A stretch of 64,000 nucleotides of DNA from contig JAJEKV010000052.1 in assembly GCA_021234155.1 (NCBI GenBank), positions 7,733,358 to 7,797,357 on the forward strand, read 5' to 3'. The stretch is from Isoetes taiwanensis (Eukaryota > Streptophyta > Lycopodiopsida > Isoetales > Isoetaceae). The notes under the pieces are model-generated. The model was not told the origin of the DNA. It worked only from the letters and a program-made list of their open reading frames with translations, and made no database searches. The position numbers were made by a program, and so were the translations under genes. Positions 33,770 through 44,143 of the stretch are shown piece by piece. How positions within the stretch are numbered: the first letter of the stretch is position 1; every line of letters begins with the position of its first letter.

Positions 33770-35175
33770 TCAATGTTTGCACATATGTGGCACTCCACCA
33801 TCTATGAAGTCCCGGGCCTCATGCTGGTCGCCGCCTTCATCCGCTTCGCTGAATCCCCAATCCATAAGTTCCCGCCAAGGTCGCCTCGCATGATTTAATG
33901 GGCAATCATGGGTTCGTGCCCCTCGGCCGGAAGCACTCAAACAAAGCTTCTTCTCAATACATTCCGCCTCTTCTTTCGCCAGCCGTCTAGAATACGCTTT
34001 AACATGCTGCCCCCCGATGCATTCTCGGCGGCTTACGGTCCCCAAAGTTCTTACCCCGAAGCTCTCCCTTTGCCGCTGGCCTCCCGATGGCGTGGTTGCC
34101 GATTGCTTACTTTGCTGTCGCCCTTGGTATCTGTCCCCGCTGACCTTCCTTTGAAGGCCGATTGTCTCACCGGGCGCTGTCGGAGCTTCTTCCAAACTTA
34201 TGGCTTTATCCTCGCTTCCGCCATCGAATTTAGGGTTGATTGCTCTGGACTAGCCTTTTGATATTGCCGCTCAATCCCTCAATGTAAGTCTCGACCGCTT
34301 TTTTTCCGACACTCCCAGAACATGGAGTCTAAGTCGCATAAATTCCTCTCAGATACTTTGCAACCGACAATGTACCCCTCGTTCAATCTATAGAACCTGC
34401 GGATTCGCGCTCGCTAGTATGTGACCTAGGCACATAATGTTCAACCGCTAAAAGCCTTGTGAAGGTCTTGAATCAGAACCGCCTTTTGAGCTTGTTAGAC
34501 TTCTCGTGATAGCCTTTCCACCGCATTCTAGTCTGCCCTATCAAGTTTGTCTGTAGCAACTTTCCCTATGTCCTTATCCTTCATGCCATAAGAGTTGCCG
34601 AACTCTTCCATCTCGCTGCCAGGCTTCGCCTCCATACCCGACCGGTCCTTCCCGAACTCCACCCAACTTCCTAGTCTTCCACACATTGCTCATAGCGCCG
34701 CAACTTTCTTTTTGATAATCATCTTCCTTCCTTGCCCCGCTCTTACCGCGGGAGTGCCTGACTCACTTTCTTCGAGCTAGAACCGCCACGACCGGTCTGG
34801 GTGTCCATGAGCTGGAGCTAGGTGGTGTTGGAGATCTTCTATTTTTCCTTTTTCCTCTTCCCCGCCTCCTCGACATTTCCCCGGGTTGTCTTGCCCCTCC
34901 TCGCTGTGGACCTTCCTCAATGCCTTGCCGAGGTAGTGGTGGAGGTGGAGGTGGTGCGTGTGCATATTCTGGGCATTCATCAATGGGTGGCCCAATGGAT
35001 CAGCTGATGCATCCGATTCCTCATCCGTACCAGCCCTTGCGCTGATTGCCTCCGCGCCATTTCCTCGTTGTTGTCATCCCCGACACGTCCGAATAGGTTC
35101 CTTGGTATCCATCGATGCCGCCGGCCCCGCCTTGGGAACCCGAGCCGGTGTTCCTTGTCGCAAGGATTGATCATC
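33770..35175 (-). pseudogene. gag: gag region with zinc knuckle
   Basis: Minus-strand frames read through a proline/arginine-rich part (about 34990-34820) and a nucleocapsid-like zinc motif near 33950-33890: LC, then G-x-G, then THDCPLNH. Its cysteine spacing is disturbed by likely base errors. EHYVPRSHTSE near 34440 is in the capsid position. The assignment rests mainly on location directly upstream of protease. Confidence 0.55.
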
Positions 35176-35449
35176 AATGCTTGTTATTTGTTTTACATAT
35201 CAATTATATCCGCTTACAATTAATTCATTGTTAGATACAAAAGAAATCATGTGAAATTTCCACTTACAAGTCAAGATGATACTAAGTCATTAATATATAG
35301 AAGTACATTACATGATAATATCAAAGAGATTACTCAATACAATTTAAAACTTAAAAGGAAATCTTATAGCTGATCAATGGCCTCCCCGAAAGCCTAAAGA
35401 AATTCTTCACATCTCTGAATCGGAGGCCTTTGCCGAGGTTGCGCAGATG

Positions 35450-36880
35450 TTCCTTGTCGATCTTCCCCGAGTGCTCGCGCCATTTCCGGGCCTCGAGTTC
35501 TCGTGCGCTTGTCGCTACTACGTAAAGTGATGCATCCCCTGAGGTGGCCCCTAGCTAAGTCGAGGCAATGGAGCGCTATGCACTCTTTGAAAAGGATGAC
35601 GGATCTTCACGGGCGTATATCTTCGAACGCTGCCCGGCCCGAGAGTGCTAAGGAGAAGTGCCACCGATTCTTCCCCTTTGGACTGAACTCCTTGTGGAAG
35701 ACTACCATTTGCCCTTGGCCGAGGGCTGGAAGATAGTAGCGTAGTGCCATACCCTTACCGTGCCTCGCTGATCCCGTGCCTTTCCTTTGAGCCGCCCCGC
35801 CAGAGGCATCTAACCGCCATAAGGTCTTCATGGTCTCTCCACATGCTGGTTGCATTGTCCAAGTTGATGCTATCGACCTTCCCTCATGCTCCCCGGCTCG
35901 AATCGCTCGCTTGAGCTTGGGCCCCTCCCTCGGCTTGTACAAGCAGGCTCAGATCCGCTGGAACTCCTCCTCTCAAATAATGTTCCCGGGCTGCCGATAG
36001 ATTTCCTTTATCCGGCCTGATAGGCCGCTATGTCGACATTGTCTCCCCAAAGATAAGAATGTCTCTCCGCCAGCCCCTTTGGAATCTCCCCGGGTATGAA
36101 TAGTCGATGAGGTCCCGGCTTTTCCCATGTGCTATCATGCCTAGAAGCTCGCCGATTCAAGTCCCCGCTCCTCGGCAAGATGACAAGTTGAGGATGTCAC
36201 TTGCTAGAATGTACTCCTCTCCGCCGATGACTATCGGCGACAGAGCCGCGGATGCCGACCCGGTGGCTCGGGTGGCTTTTTCTCGATGTCGCCGCCATGC
36301 CTCGACATGTACCTCTCGCATTCTTGTCGCCTTTCTGCTCTCCCACTGGGTTTTGCCCCTAGCTACCAGAGTCTTCATGGATCTCGCAGAGATGGTGTCC
36401 CCCGGGCCGCGGCCATAGTATTCGTGAGGTGGAGGACTCTATATTCGTGATTTGATCCCTGGCCCCACGGTATCAAGTGGAGCTAAGTCTAAGGGCTGAA
36501 CGGAAGGTTCCCCTACTTTGTTGATTGGCTTATAATGCATGAAGAGGGCAAGGGCTGTCTGAGATGAAAGGTACCTATGCCTATTATGTCCGCAGTCATG
36601 TAACCTGGCATGGTCCTAGTCCTATCCCATAGCCGCTTCTTGCCTTGGATCCCGCCATCTCGACCTAAGGCTTGGGGTGAGTGTCTCAAGAGAAACCCAC
36701 CCCTCCCCCTGGGGGTAGTCTAACTTCCCAAGGTAGGACCCGTTGGTCATATTGGCACATGATATCAGATAGTATGGTGTTCTAGACAGAGTTGCATGAA
36801 GATCAAACAAGTGGTCAAACACGTAGAAGGCTTGGTCACAGGAGTCGATGGATATGGCTTGCAAAGATTGTACCATCTCT
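35450..36880 (-). CDS. Unidentified coding region upstream of gag
   Basis: Between the tandem repeats and gag, the minus strand is GC-rich and has long open stretches. One is 36876-36622 (starts MVQSLQAISIDSCDQAFYVF). Another is 36378-36157 (contains REVHVEAWRRHREKATRATG). A third is 35942-35607 (contains YYLPALGQGQMVVFHKEF then SPKGKNRWHFSLAL). They differ in frame but show protein-like composition. About 35180-35400 is AT-rich and non-coding, separating them from gag. They could be the true N-terminal part of Gag or an extra gene. No family is recognised. Confidence 0.35.
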
Positions 36881-37215
36881 CAAAGTTGCCGGGCCCATTG
36901 AGCAAGGAAGGGTGCGTAAAAATGGCTTGCAAGGATCAGTGAGGAGTTAGAAAATCGCCTAAGTGGCTGGGAGCAGTTCTGTGGAAGGGAAAATGACAAA
37001 TGAGGCCGAAATCACACTACGCCTTCAATTAAATACGGGCAAGTTTAGGCAGGTGTTTAGCCCCAAATAACATTCTCGCCACTACTGACATCACACTATC
37101 GCGGCCTAAATTATTCAAAAGTCTTCCATGTCATCCGGCCGTGATAAGCGCAAAAAACTGCGATGTAAGAACCCGATGAATTTTATAGAGCTTTTCGCGG
37201 ATCGCTTTTTTTTCC

Positions 37216-37640
37216 TTCCGATCTCGCTATTCTTCATGAAAATCAGCTTTATTTCTACAATCTAGACCGAATGGCTTCCTCGCGACATGTGTATGGCAAA
37301 AGCCCCATCCATATTACCCAAATCTGATAGAAATCATAGTTCCAAGATGCTATTCTTCATGAAAATCAGCTTTATTTCTTCATGAAAATCAGCTTTATTT
37401 CTACTATAATCTAGACCGAATGGTTTCCCTCGATCATGTGTATGGCAAAAGCCCCATCCATATTAACCTAAATCCGACAAGATTGAAAAGCTTTGATCGC
37501 TTCCCCGACGCTTCCTCCCCGATGGTTTCTTCCGCTTTGATCCGCCTTTCACGATTTCCGCGACGATTTGCGCACTACATGCAACGGATTTGCGTGACGC
37601 ATTTTGCAAACGGATTTGCGTGACGCATTTTCCGTAAAAG
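37216..37640 (-). repeat. Tandem repeats in the chromovirus leader
   Basis: A unit of about 150 bp containing CTAGACCGAATGG and GCAAAAGCCCCATCC occurs at about 37225 and 37400. TTCATGAAAATCAGCTTTAT occurs three times (about 37233, 37355, 37378). A separate 24-bp unit with TTTGCGTGACGCATTTT repeats at about 37585 and 37612. A basic minus-strand frame (37765-37463, with KGGSKRKKPSGRKRRG) overlaps; whether it is coding is unclear. Confidence 0.75.
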
Positions 37641-38083
37641 TCCCGCCGGATTGCAAGAATAGGTAATTTTAGGCTCTCCCACCGAATTGCACGAAAGTAG
37701 GTGTATGGACGTACAGCCAAAGTTGAGACAGGAAGATCCCCCGTCCAAAAATATATGGGTGCCAAAAGTCTGACTAGGCATTTGGCACTCTAGATGTGAT
37801 ATGTGGTGCATGCCTAAACTCCACGTGTAATATTTTTGTTGGTTCTTCTTTTGAAATTTTTGAGTTTGGCCTTTAGTGTGATTTCGCCCTGAGGCCCTTT
37901 TTATAGACTATGGTTGACCTCGGGATTCGTGCAAAAGGTTCCTAGATGGGGAAGACCTTGGTTCTACGGCTCTGGGTGTCCAATTGAGCTACCATGAAGT
38001 GCAAGTCTAAGCAAAGCAAAGCAAGCAACACTACATGGCAGTTTGTTTGGTCGAATTTGGCTAATTTGGTCAAAATAAGTTGA

Positions 38084-38152
38084 CCCGGTGAGTCCGCTGA
38101 TGATGGCCTCTGCGCCGGGACGCAGACGCGTTTGGCGCGGTCTCACCCGGTT
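38084..38152. repeat. Hairpin repeat, unit 1
   Basis: GGTGAGTCCGC and GCGGTCTCACC form the outer arms with one mismatch. TCTGCG and CGCAGA form an inner stem. The whole 69-bp core recurs about 200 bp away. It lies between the H3-like region and gag. Confidence 0.8.
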
Positions 38153-38286
38153 AGCCTATTTTGGGCCAATTTTTGGTCATTTTTGGGAATTCCAAATGCT
38201 AACATGGCTAATTGGGCCGATTCTAAGCTAACTAGCAACTTATTTTGAGCAAAACTGACATCTAAAAGCATGTTTTTGGGGGCAGT

Positions 38287-38354
38287 CGGGTGAGTCCGCG
38301 CGGATGGCCTCTGCGTCGCGAACGCAGACGCGTTTGGCGCGGTCTCACCCGGTT
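38287..38354. repeat. Hairpin repeat, unit 2
   Basis: The same design as unit 1: outer arms GGGTGAGTCCGCGC and GCGCGGTCTCACCC (13 of 14 paired), inner TCTGCGTCGCGAACGCAGA. Sequence identity with unit 1 is high across the stems and the CGCGTTTGG spacer. The DNA between the two units is not repeated. Confidence 0.8.
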
Positions 38355-38534
38355 GGGTCAAATTTTGCTTTTTTTGATGATTTTTTTTTTTTTTTTTTGC
38401 CAAAATTTTGTTGTAGTCATGATTTCTAGGATATTTCTGAGGGTGCTATGAAGAATTCTACTACAATTGGGTTCTATTTCCTAAATTTCAAGCATACAAC
38501 ATTTTTCTAATTACAGAGGGGAAATACTTTTATA

Positions 38535-39680
38535 TTAATAAGAAAACATAGTACATGAAAATTTAAACTTTCTAACAAAATTTACAAAAATTAGGCCTAG
38601 GGCCTCCCCCCCTAATCCTCCGCGGCTAAGTGAATGTCCTTTGGCATAAGGGTGACTCTCTTAGCATGGATGGCATGTAGATTTCCTTCCTCAAAGAGCT
38701 GCACCAGCTCGCTTCTGGGCCGCCTCTTGCGTGGCCCGGACGCTAGAGGAGTGATCCTATAATCGGCCCGAACTCCCCGTGATGACTTCCTAAGGAGACG
38801 CCAAGGGCTTCTTCCTTATGAGGAGATTTGTGCACATTTGGAAGTGCTTGATCCCCTAAACACCCGGCGCATACATCGCTCGCCCGTGGTGAACCCTTTT
38901 GGGTTTTTCCGGCCTAGGTGGGGGTGGCTTCGCTGATTTTTCTTCGGCTGCCGCCTCCACGCCCGGCCTGCACCTCTTGACGACAATACCAATCGCTGTA
39001 CTCGGCCCAACGACGGAGGTACCCTTGTACGCCGCCATCTTCCGCTAAAACTCTGGGCCCGGCCGGAGCGAATGCCCGCCTCCCCTACCTTCTCGCTTTT
39101 CACCACCTTTGGTGGCTCGCCACTTCGGTAGGGTGGCCGCGATCGGGTTTGAAGCCCGACGGCTTCGTCCCTTCCTCTTCTTCTTTCCTCCACCTCCTCA
39201 TGTTGGTGCCGGGAGGCTCTTTCTATGACCCACTGGCCCTCGGGCGAGGCTCGCTGCTTCTTCCTCTTCCTTCTTTTCCTCGGCCGCCTCCGGGCCGGGC
39301 CCTCTTCTTCCTAGCAGCCTTCTTCCGCCACCAAGAATCCCTTTTTCCTTTGCCCTTCTTCTTAGGCACCGGCTGGGCCCGGGCTTGGTGCTGCTCCCTC
39401 CACGCTTCTTCGGACCTCGCTTCTTCCACCGGGTGTCCGAGGCCCCAAGTGGCAGGACTCGCCCGCCTTCTTTCGTTGCCTCCCGATGAGGAGCTGCCGC
39501 CGGGGCTCCCTCAAGATCATGGAAGCTCGTCCGTCGCCGCTGGCCACCGGGTGGGAAGCCCTCTTCCCTCTTGGGTCGAAGCGGGTGCCCTCGATCTTCT
39601 TCGGTATGGCCCCACGCCACCGGGCCATCGAGAGGGTGGGTCGCCGCCAAACTTCCTAGCTGTTTGTTTTGCGCGCCATG
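38535..39680 (-). CDS. Histone H3-like protein with long basic tail, carried by the chromovirus
   Basis: The ATG at 39680 gives Met-Ala-Arg. After a codon that lacks two bases, the sequence continues Lys-Gln-Thr-Ala-Arg-Lys, which is the H3 N-terminus including the Lys9 position. The other end of the region reads as the H3 histone fold: HFQMCTNLLIRKKPLA (about 38850-38800), then QEAA (about 38710), then FEEGNLHAIHAKRVTLMPKD (about 38690-38630) and RRIRGE (about 38603-38620), and a stop at 38537-38535. Between these lie about 260 codons of Lys/Arg/Gly/Pro/Glu-rich tail, for example KKKGKGKRDSWW and EEKSAKPPPPRPEKPKR. Canonical H3 has 136 residues, so the tail is greatly expanded. The region is in gag-pol sense and starts about 550 bases after the PBS. 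Several frame changes break it. Many coincide with probable CAG/CTG errors; the two-base loss in the Thr codon does not. Role unknown; H3-like identity is strong for the two ends and inferred for the middle. Confidence 0.75.
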
Positions 39681-40230
39681 TCTTGTGGCTCAAGAAATGG
39701 GTGACGAAGGCTGATCAAGAGAGAGATGAAGGTGAAGGGTTGGAGAGAGAGAATGAGGTGTCGATATTTAAAAAGGAGGGTCCCTAGGAATATTCTCCCA
39801 CCATAATTATCCCTATTTATTATAGCCTCCCTTATTAATTGCAAAGATATTTTAATTATTAATGTATATATTAACTTTGTATTAATTTTGTATTATACTT
39901 TAAATTTTCGAATTTCCTAATGGTTTGATGTGCTAATTATGGATTCAAGGCCATTTTTCACTGGTCTCCGATTGGCATGATTCTTCGAATCCATTTTATG
40001 TGAAATTTGATGCGCATACATAATCTCCACACCAATTTACTAGAGGATGAATTGACTCATTCATTTCTTCGCCTAATACTTAAGCTAATTTCGACCCACT
40101 ACCTAAGAGAAAAATTTTTTCCCTTATTTTCGAGGTTCAATGGTGGAAATTTTTATTTCACACCCCTATAAGCTTGTTAGACTACTTTCAAGGTTATGGT
40201 CGTGCTAGTTCCTGGTCAACCAAGAACATC

Positions 40231-40242
40231 GCCTCGATACCA
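40231..40242 (-). other. Primer-binding site (Met-initiator tRNA type)
   Basis: Just inside the 5' LTR the minus strand reads TGGTATCGAGGC. Plant gypsy elements use TGGTATCAGAGC, complementary to the 3' end of initiator tRNA-Met. The difference is the loss of the CAG, the same change seen throughout the altered blocks. One base (40243) separates it from the LTR. Confidence 0.8.
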
Positions 40243-40243
40243 T

Positions 40244-41878
40244 TGTGACGCCCTCGCTAAATATACGGGCTACCGCACACTCGGCAGAAATCCCCCATCC
40301 CGCTCAACAGCCAAGACAAAGTTCTCTCCGTCTACCCCCAAGACTCTAGGGTGACCCTAGTGCGGGGAGGGGACACGAAGGTGTCTTATGCGCCTTTCCC
40401 TATGGGCTCCTATAAAGCTTGGAAGTTTATAAACATGTCGTAACTAGCATCAACAATACAAATACTACCTCAAGGGTAGTCCATCACATATCCAAAGGTG
40501 CAAAGAACATAGCCACATACCATAAACGGAGAGCTCCTACCCGTGGATCTCGGACACATAAGGAAGTCGAATCGATCGGATAGGCCTCAAGATAGAGCAG
40601 TAATCGAAAGTCATAACAATGGCGGGCTGGCATAAGACAATGGCTAGGGTTGACCACTCCATCCCCCCGGCATACTTTGCGCATGGGCTAGATCAGGCTC
40701 GCACCACTCTAACCTTCCGGACACGCAATCCCATGGCATCACCCATCGGGACTACCCGTGTTGCATCTCCCCGGGTCCGGCCGAGGTAGGAAGGGTTGCA
40801 TCTCCCTTCCCGGGTCTAGAGGCTCCACGGGCGGCTAGAGAATCGCGGACGACACACCATCGCTGCACTAATTAAACCCCCAAAACAAGAGCCAAGCCGA
40901 CACTTGCAACTCTTGAGAGGCAGTGGCAACACCTTCGCCCCCAGAGGTGTCGGACCCATGCCCGCCCACACCTAAGTGACCGCCATAAGCCTAGCCCACT
41001 ATGGGATCCCCCAGAAGTCCCCACTCGGCAGGGATCCTCCCTCCATATTGCCTCTAGCCCCGCTGTGTAGTGCTGAGTCACATCATAGCCTCCATAGCCT
41101 GGGTGGGTTCCTATGCACAGCCGCAATCTAATAGGAACTAAGGGATCTATACTAGAACATACTACATATGGCCCTAGGTCTCTACCCCTTCCCAACACAA
41201 GAGGAACAAACATGATCAACCATCATCTCCTAATCATCATGAACAATATCATATGAACATCTTAACCTAATCATACATATCTAACTATTAGTTAGGGTTC
41301 ATTGTTTAGGGTTCAAGATGTTCAACAAAGGATCTAGGGTGGCTCTACGCTAGCTACTTAAATACTAACCCATCCGAGTGCTAACTCCCGTGATGAACTA
41401 ACATGGACTCTACTCAACCTACCTCCTCCGTAAGCTTTTCCTCCCATCCCCGGGCGCCTCCATGCTCTTTGATGTGGCTCAAGACTTGCTCCCTCTACGA
41501 TCATACACACCTTCCGTGGGCTGCCGCCCGTGCTAGGCTACGATTTAATCCATGCTCAAACGGAGTTTCGCGCGCGGGATGAGGGTTTAGGTGCTAGGTC
41601 AGGGAAAAAGGTCTAGGGTTAGGGTTAGAGCTAATATAGGTGTGGGTCCACATGGGATGCCACGTGGCACCACTAGATGAGGCCGTGGTGGCTGCTGCCC
41701 AATAGGATAAGGCCATGTGGAAATGGGTCTTATCCTAAGGTTATCTAAGTTAAACAATTAACTTAGATGTGCACCCCTTGCCACTTCCCAATGCATACAA
41801 GGCTACTCAGGTAGACTTGTATGGTGACGGGTCCAGGAATATACGTGTATATAGCGTATATTCCCCCGTAATGTCACA
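40244..41878 (-). repeat. 5' LTR of the chromovirus
   Basis: On the plus strand it opens TGTGACGCCC and closes AATGTCACA, so the ends are inverted repeats with TG...CA. It is 1,635 bp long and matches the other LTR, apart from small clustered differences, mainly at CAG/CTG-like sites. Transcription would start in this copy and run leftward. Confidence 0.9.
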
Positions 41879-41883
41879 TTAAT

Positions 41884-42726
41884 CCTACTAGCTTTTTACG
41901 CCTCTCCCTCCCTTAGCCAACAAGCACAAGAGGTGCAAAGCAAAGGAACTACCATAAATAATAAATCCATTCATAGCTTCAAATAAAGCATCAATATAAG
42001 ATTATACATTCATCTAAGCAAACAAGGTTTAATCCCTAACTAGAATCTCAAGCTAGCTAAGCCTACTAACTGGTATCTTGGATAGATCCACTATCTCCCA
42101 AGTTCTCCATTCTCTTATGGTTGAATAGTCTCTTCCTCCTTCAATTAATGCCCCTAAATTGATTTGGGACAAATTGAGGGTGAAGTCCCAATTTGGCTAG
42201 ATCATATTTGGCAGTTCCACCTTTCCCAATCAACTTGGGGCAGGTAGCAACCTCTAAACTAAATTTTTAATAACTAGTTAACATAGCTAATTACTAATTA
42301 TTAACTAAATTAGCATCTCAAGCTAGCTAAGCCTACTAACCGCATCTTGATAGATCCACTATCTCCCAAGTTCTCCATTCTCTTCTGGTTGAATAGTCTC
42401 TTCCTCCACCTAATGCCCGGAAATCGATTTGGGGCAAATTGGAGGTGAAGTCCCAATTTGGCTAGACCATATTTGGCAGTTCGACCTTTCCCAATCAACT
42501 TGGGGCAGGTAGCAACCTCTCAACTAAATTTTTAATAACTAGTTAACATAGCTAATTACTAATTATTAACTAAATTAGCATATTTGGCTTTTAATTTATA
42601 TTTAACTCTAACATACCTAACCTTACCTTGTTAACTAATCACATTAATAATTAATATGCCATTAAGTATTCATGGTGACGTGTCATGTATTCATATGTAT
42701 TACGTGTAAAATACGTGGAATGTCAC
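41884..42726 (-). repeat. Old related LTR, right part, with internal tandem duplication
   Basis: The sequence joins 27837 across the insertion: CTAGAAACATCTATAATTAAT on the left and CCTACTAGCTTTTTACGCC on the right line up with CTAGGAACATACTACATATG plus GCCCTAGGTCTCTACCCCC in the young LTR. It ends at GGAATGTCACA (42726), like the young LTR end. A 270-bp unit starting ATCTCAAGCTAGCTAAGCC is tandemly duplicated at 42045 and 42315. I see no PPT directly outside, so this may be a solo LTR. Confidence 0.75.
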
Positions 42727-44143
42727 AAGAGACGACAAGATGCTCATTTTTCCTGCTGAGAAGCTGGTTTATGCTATATCCAAAGCATTAACAAATTTGA
42801 ACAGGGCTGAACACAAAGTAAATCGAAACTAGAAGAATCTTATAATAGAATTTGGGATAGTTATTATTTTAGGAAGACTTGCGCTGGCAGTAGAACAATT
42901 TTGAATAACTGCTAATACGAGAAAGAAAGAAAATGCCTAACCTAACGAAGAACTTTTGCATTGAGTGGATATTGTCCATTTAGCGTATAGTTCTCTATTC
43001 TCTCGACAATCCATATGCAAAACAACCATCCACCTCTATTGTAACAGATACATATAAAGCATCCTTTTGAAGCCAAAGTTGTTTAACTTTCCTATATTCT
43101 AACCAACCTGGAGAGTTAGTGTGAATTCAATATTAGTTGGGAACTTTTGTGAAGTCTTAAGGTCAACCTAGGACTATCGGATCCTTTCGATTCCATAAAC
43201 CTTGGATTAGTGAGGCTTAGCCCAGGTATGACAAGTTTCTCAGAGAGAAGTGTCGGTTCAAAATAATTGCAAAACTAGCGAAGGAGAAGTGGCAATTCAA
43301 AATAGTTGCAAAATTGAGGTGGACTTTATGTATAGGAAAAAAGATGCAGGCATGCCATGGAAGGAAAATGGGACATCTAATTCTGATGCATATTTTGAAC
43401 TGACAGCTAACTCTGATGCATATCATCTCGCATGTAATTATGGCATCTAATAGCAACTTGCGTTTTAAGTGGATGGCATTTTCCCTTTCGAGATTATCTT
43501 ACTTTTGTGTGTGTCTATGGTTAAAACTGGGTAGTATTCTGTAAATGTCAATTGATGACCTACCCATCATAACTTATAGCATACCAATGGTTTCTGAAAA
43601 ATGGTTCAAGATAAATCTGCCTTTACTATAGCATACAAATAACTTTACGCCATAACAAAATGATGAAGGCAGATTTACAAGACAATCAATATATTAGAGA
43701 CGTATAGGAAAAGAATAATATAAAACACTCTAGTCATGACTCTAGTTAGATCGGGCTTAGAAGCTTTGACAACCGAGATAAGTTTGTCTTTAATAGGATT
43801 GTTTCTGAGATTTTAGGGCCGAGCTGTGTGAGTGCTATGGGAGTGCTAGGATCAAAAGTATTTGTGCGAGCTCAACTTTGTGATTGGGCAAAGATAATTG
43901 TTTAGGATTGTTTTGTGTTACTAGTCCGGTCGGTGCCGCCAAAGGTCGTGGTCTTTGAGTGCCATCCTTTCGCGTTTTGCCATAGCCATCTTGATCGTGG
44001 TTTGCTGAGCTAAGTTCATGGTTTTCATGGATATTTCTGAGGACGCATTCGAGTTACTTGAATTTGCCCGAGATTCCTTGTTCGTAGTTGTAACCAGAGA
44101 TTTTGGTCAAAACATGGTTGTTATATGCTATGGACGCCCCAGA
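42727..44143. other. Anonymous sequence
   Basis: No gene or transposon end recognised. A short duplicated motif, TTCAAAATAATTGCAAAACT and TTCAAAATAGTTGCAAAATT, lies at 43257-43316. Confidence 0.5.

Larger units (their letters stand above)
27838..41878 (-). mobile_element. Complete chromovirus-type Ty3/gypsy element, 14.04 kb
   Basis: The element lies on the minus strand. It is bounded by LTRs at 27838-29472 and 40244-41878 and by a 5-bp target duplication TTAAT at 27833-27837 and 41879-41883. Order in its own sense: 5' LTR (right), Met-initiator primer site, histone H3-like open region, twin hairpin repeats, tandem repeats, an unidentified coding region, gag with a zinc knuckle, protease, RT, RNase H, integrase, chromodomain, polypurine tract, 3' LTR (left). 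It interrupts an older related LTR. Frames are broken many times, largely at places where CAG/CTG appear corrupted. It is long for a chromovirus, mainly because of about 5 kb between PBS and gag. Confidence 0.9.

Noticed and set aside
39149-39787. Plus-strand open frame of 212 codons
   Set aside because: It is antisense to the H3-like region. Its length comes from the CG-rich composition, and it contains no domain; the minus strand explains the sequence better.
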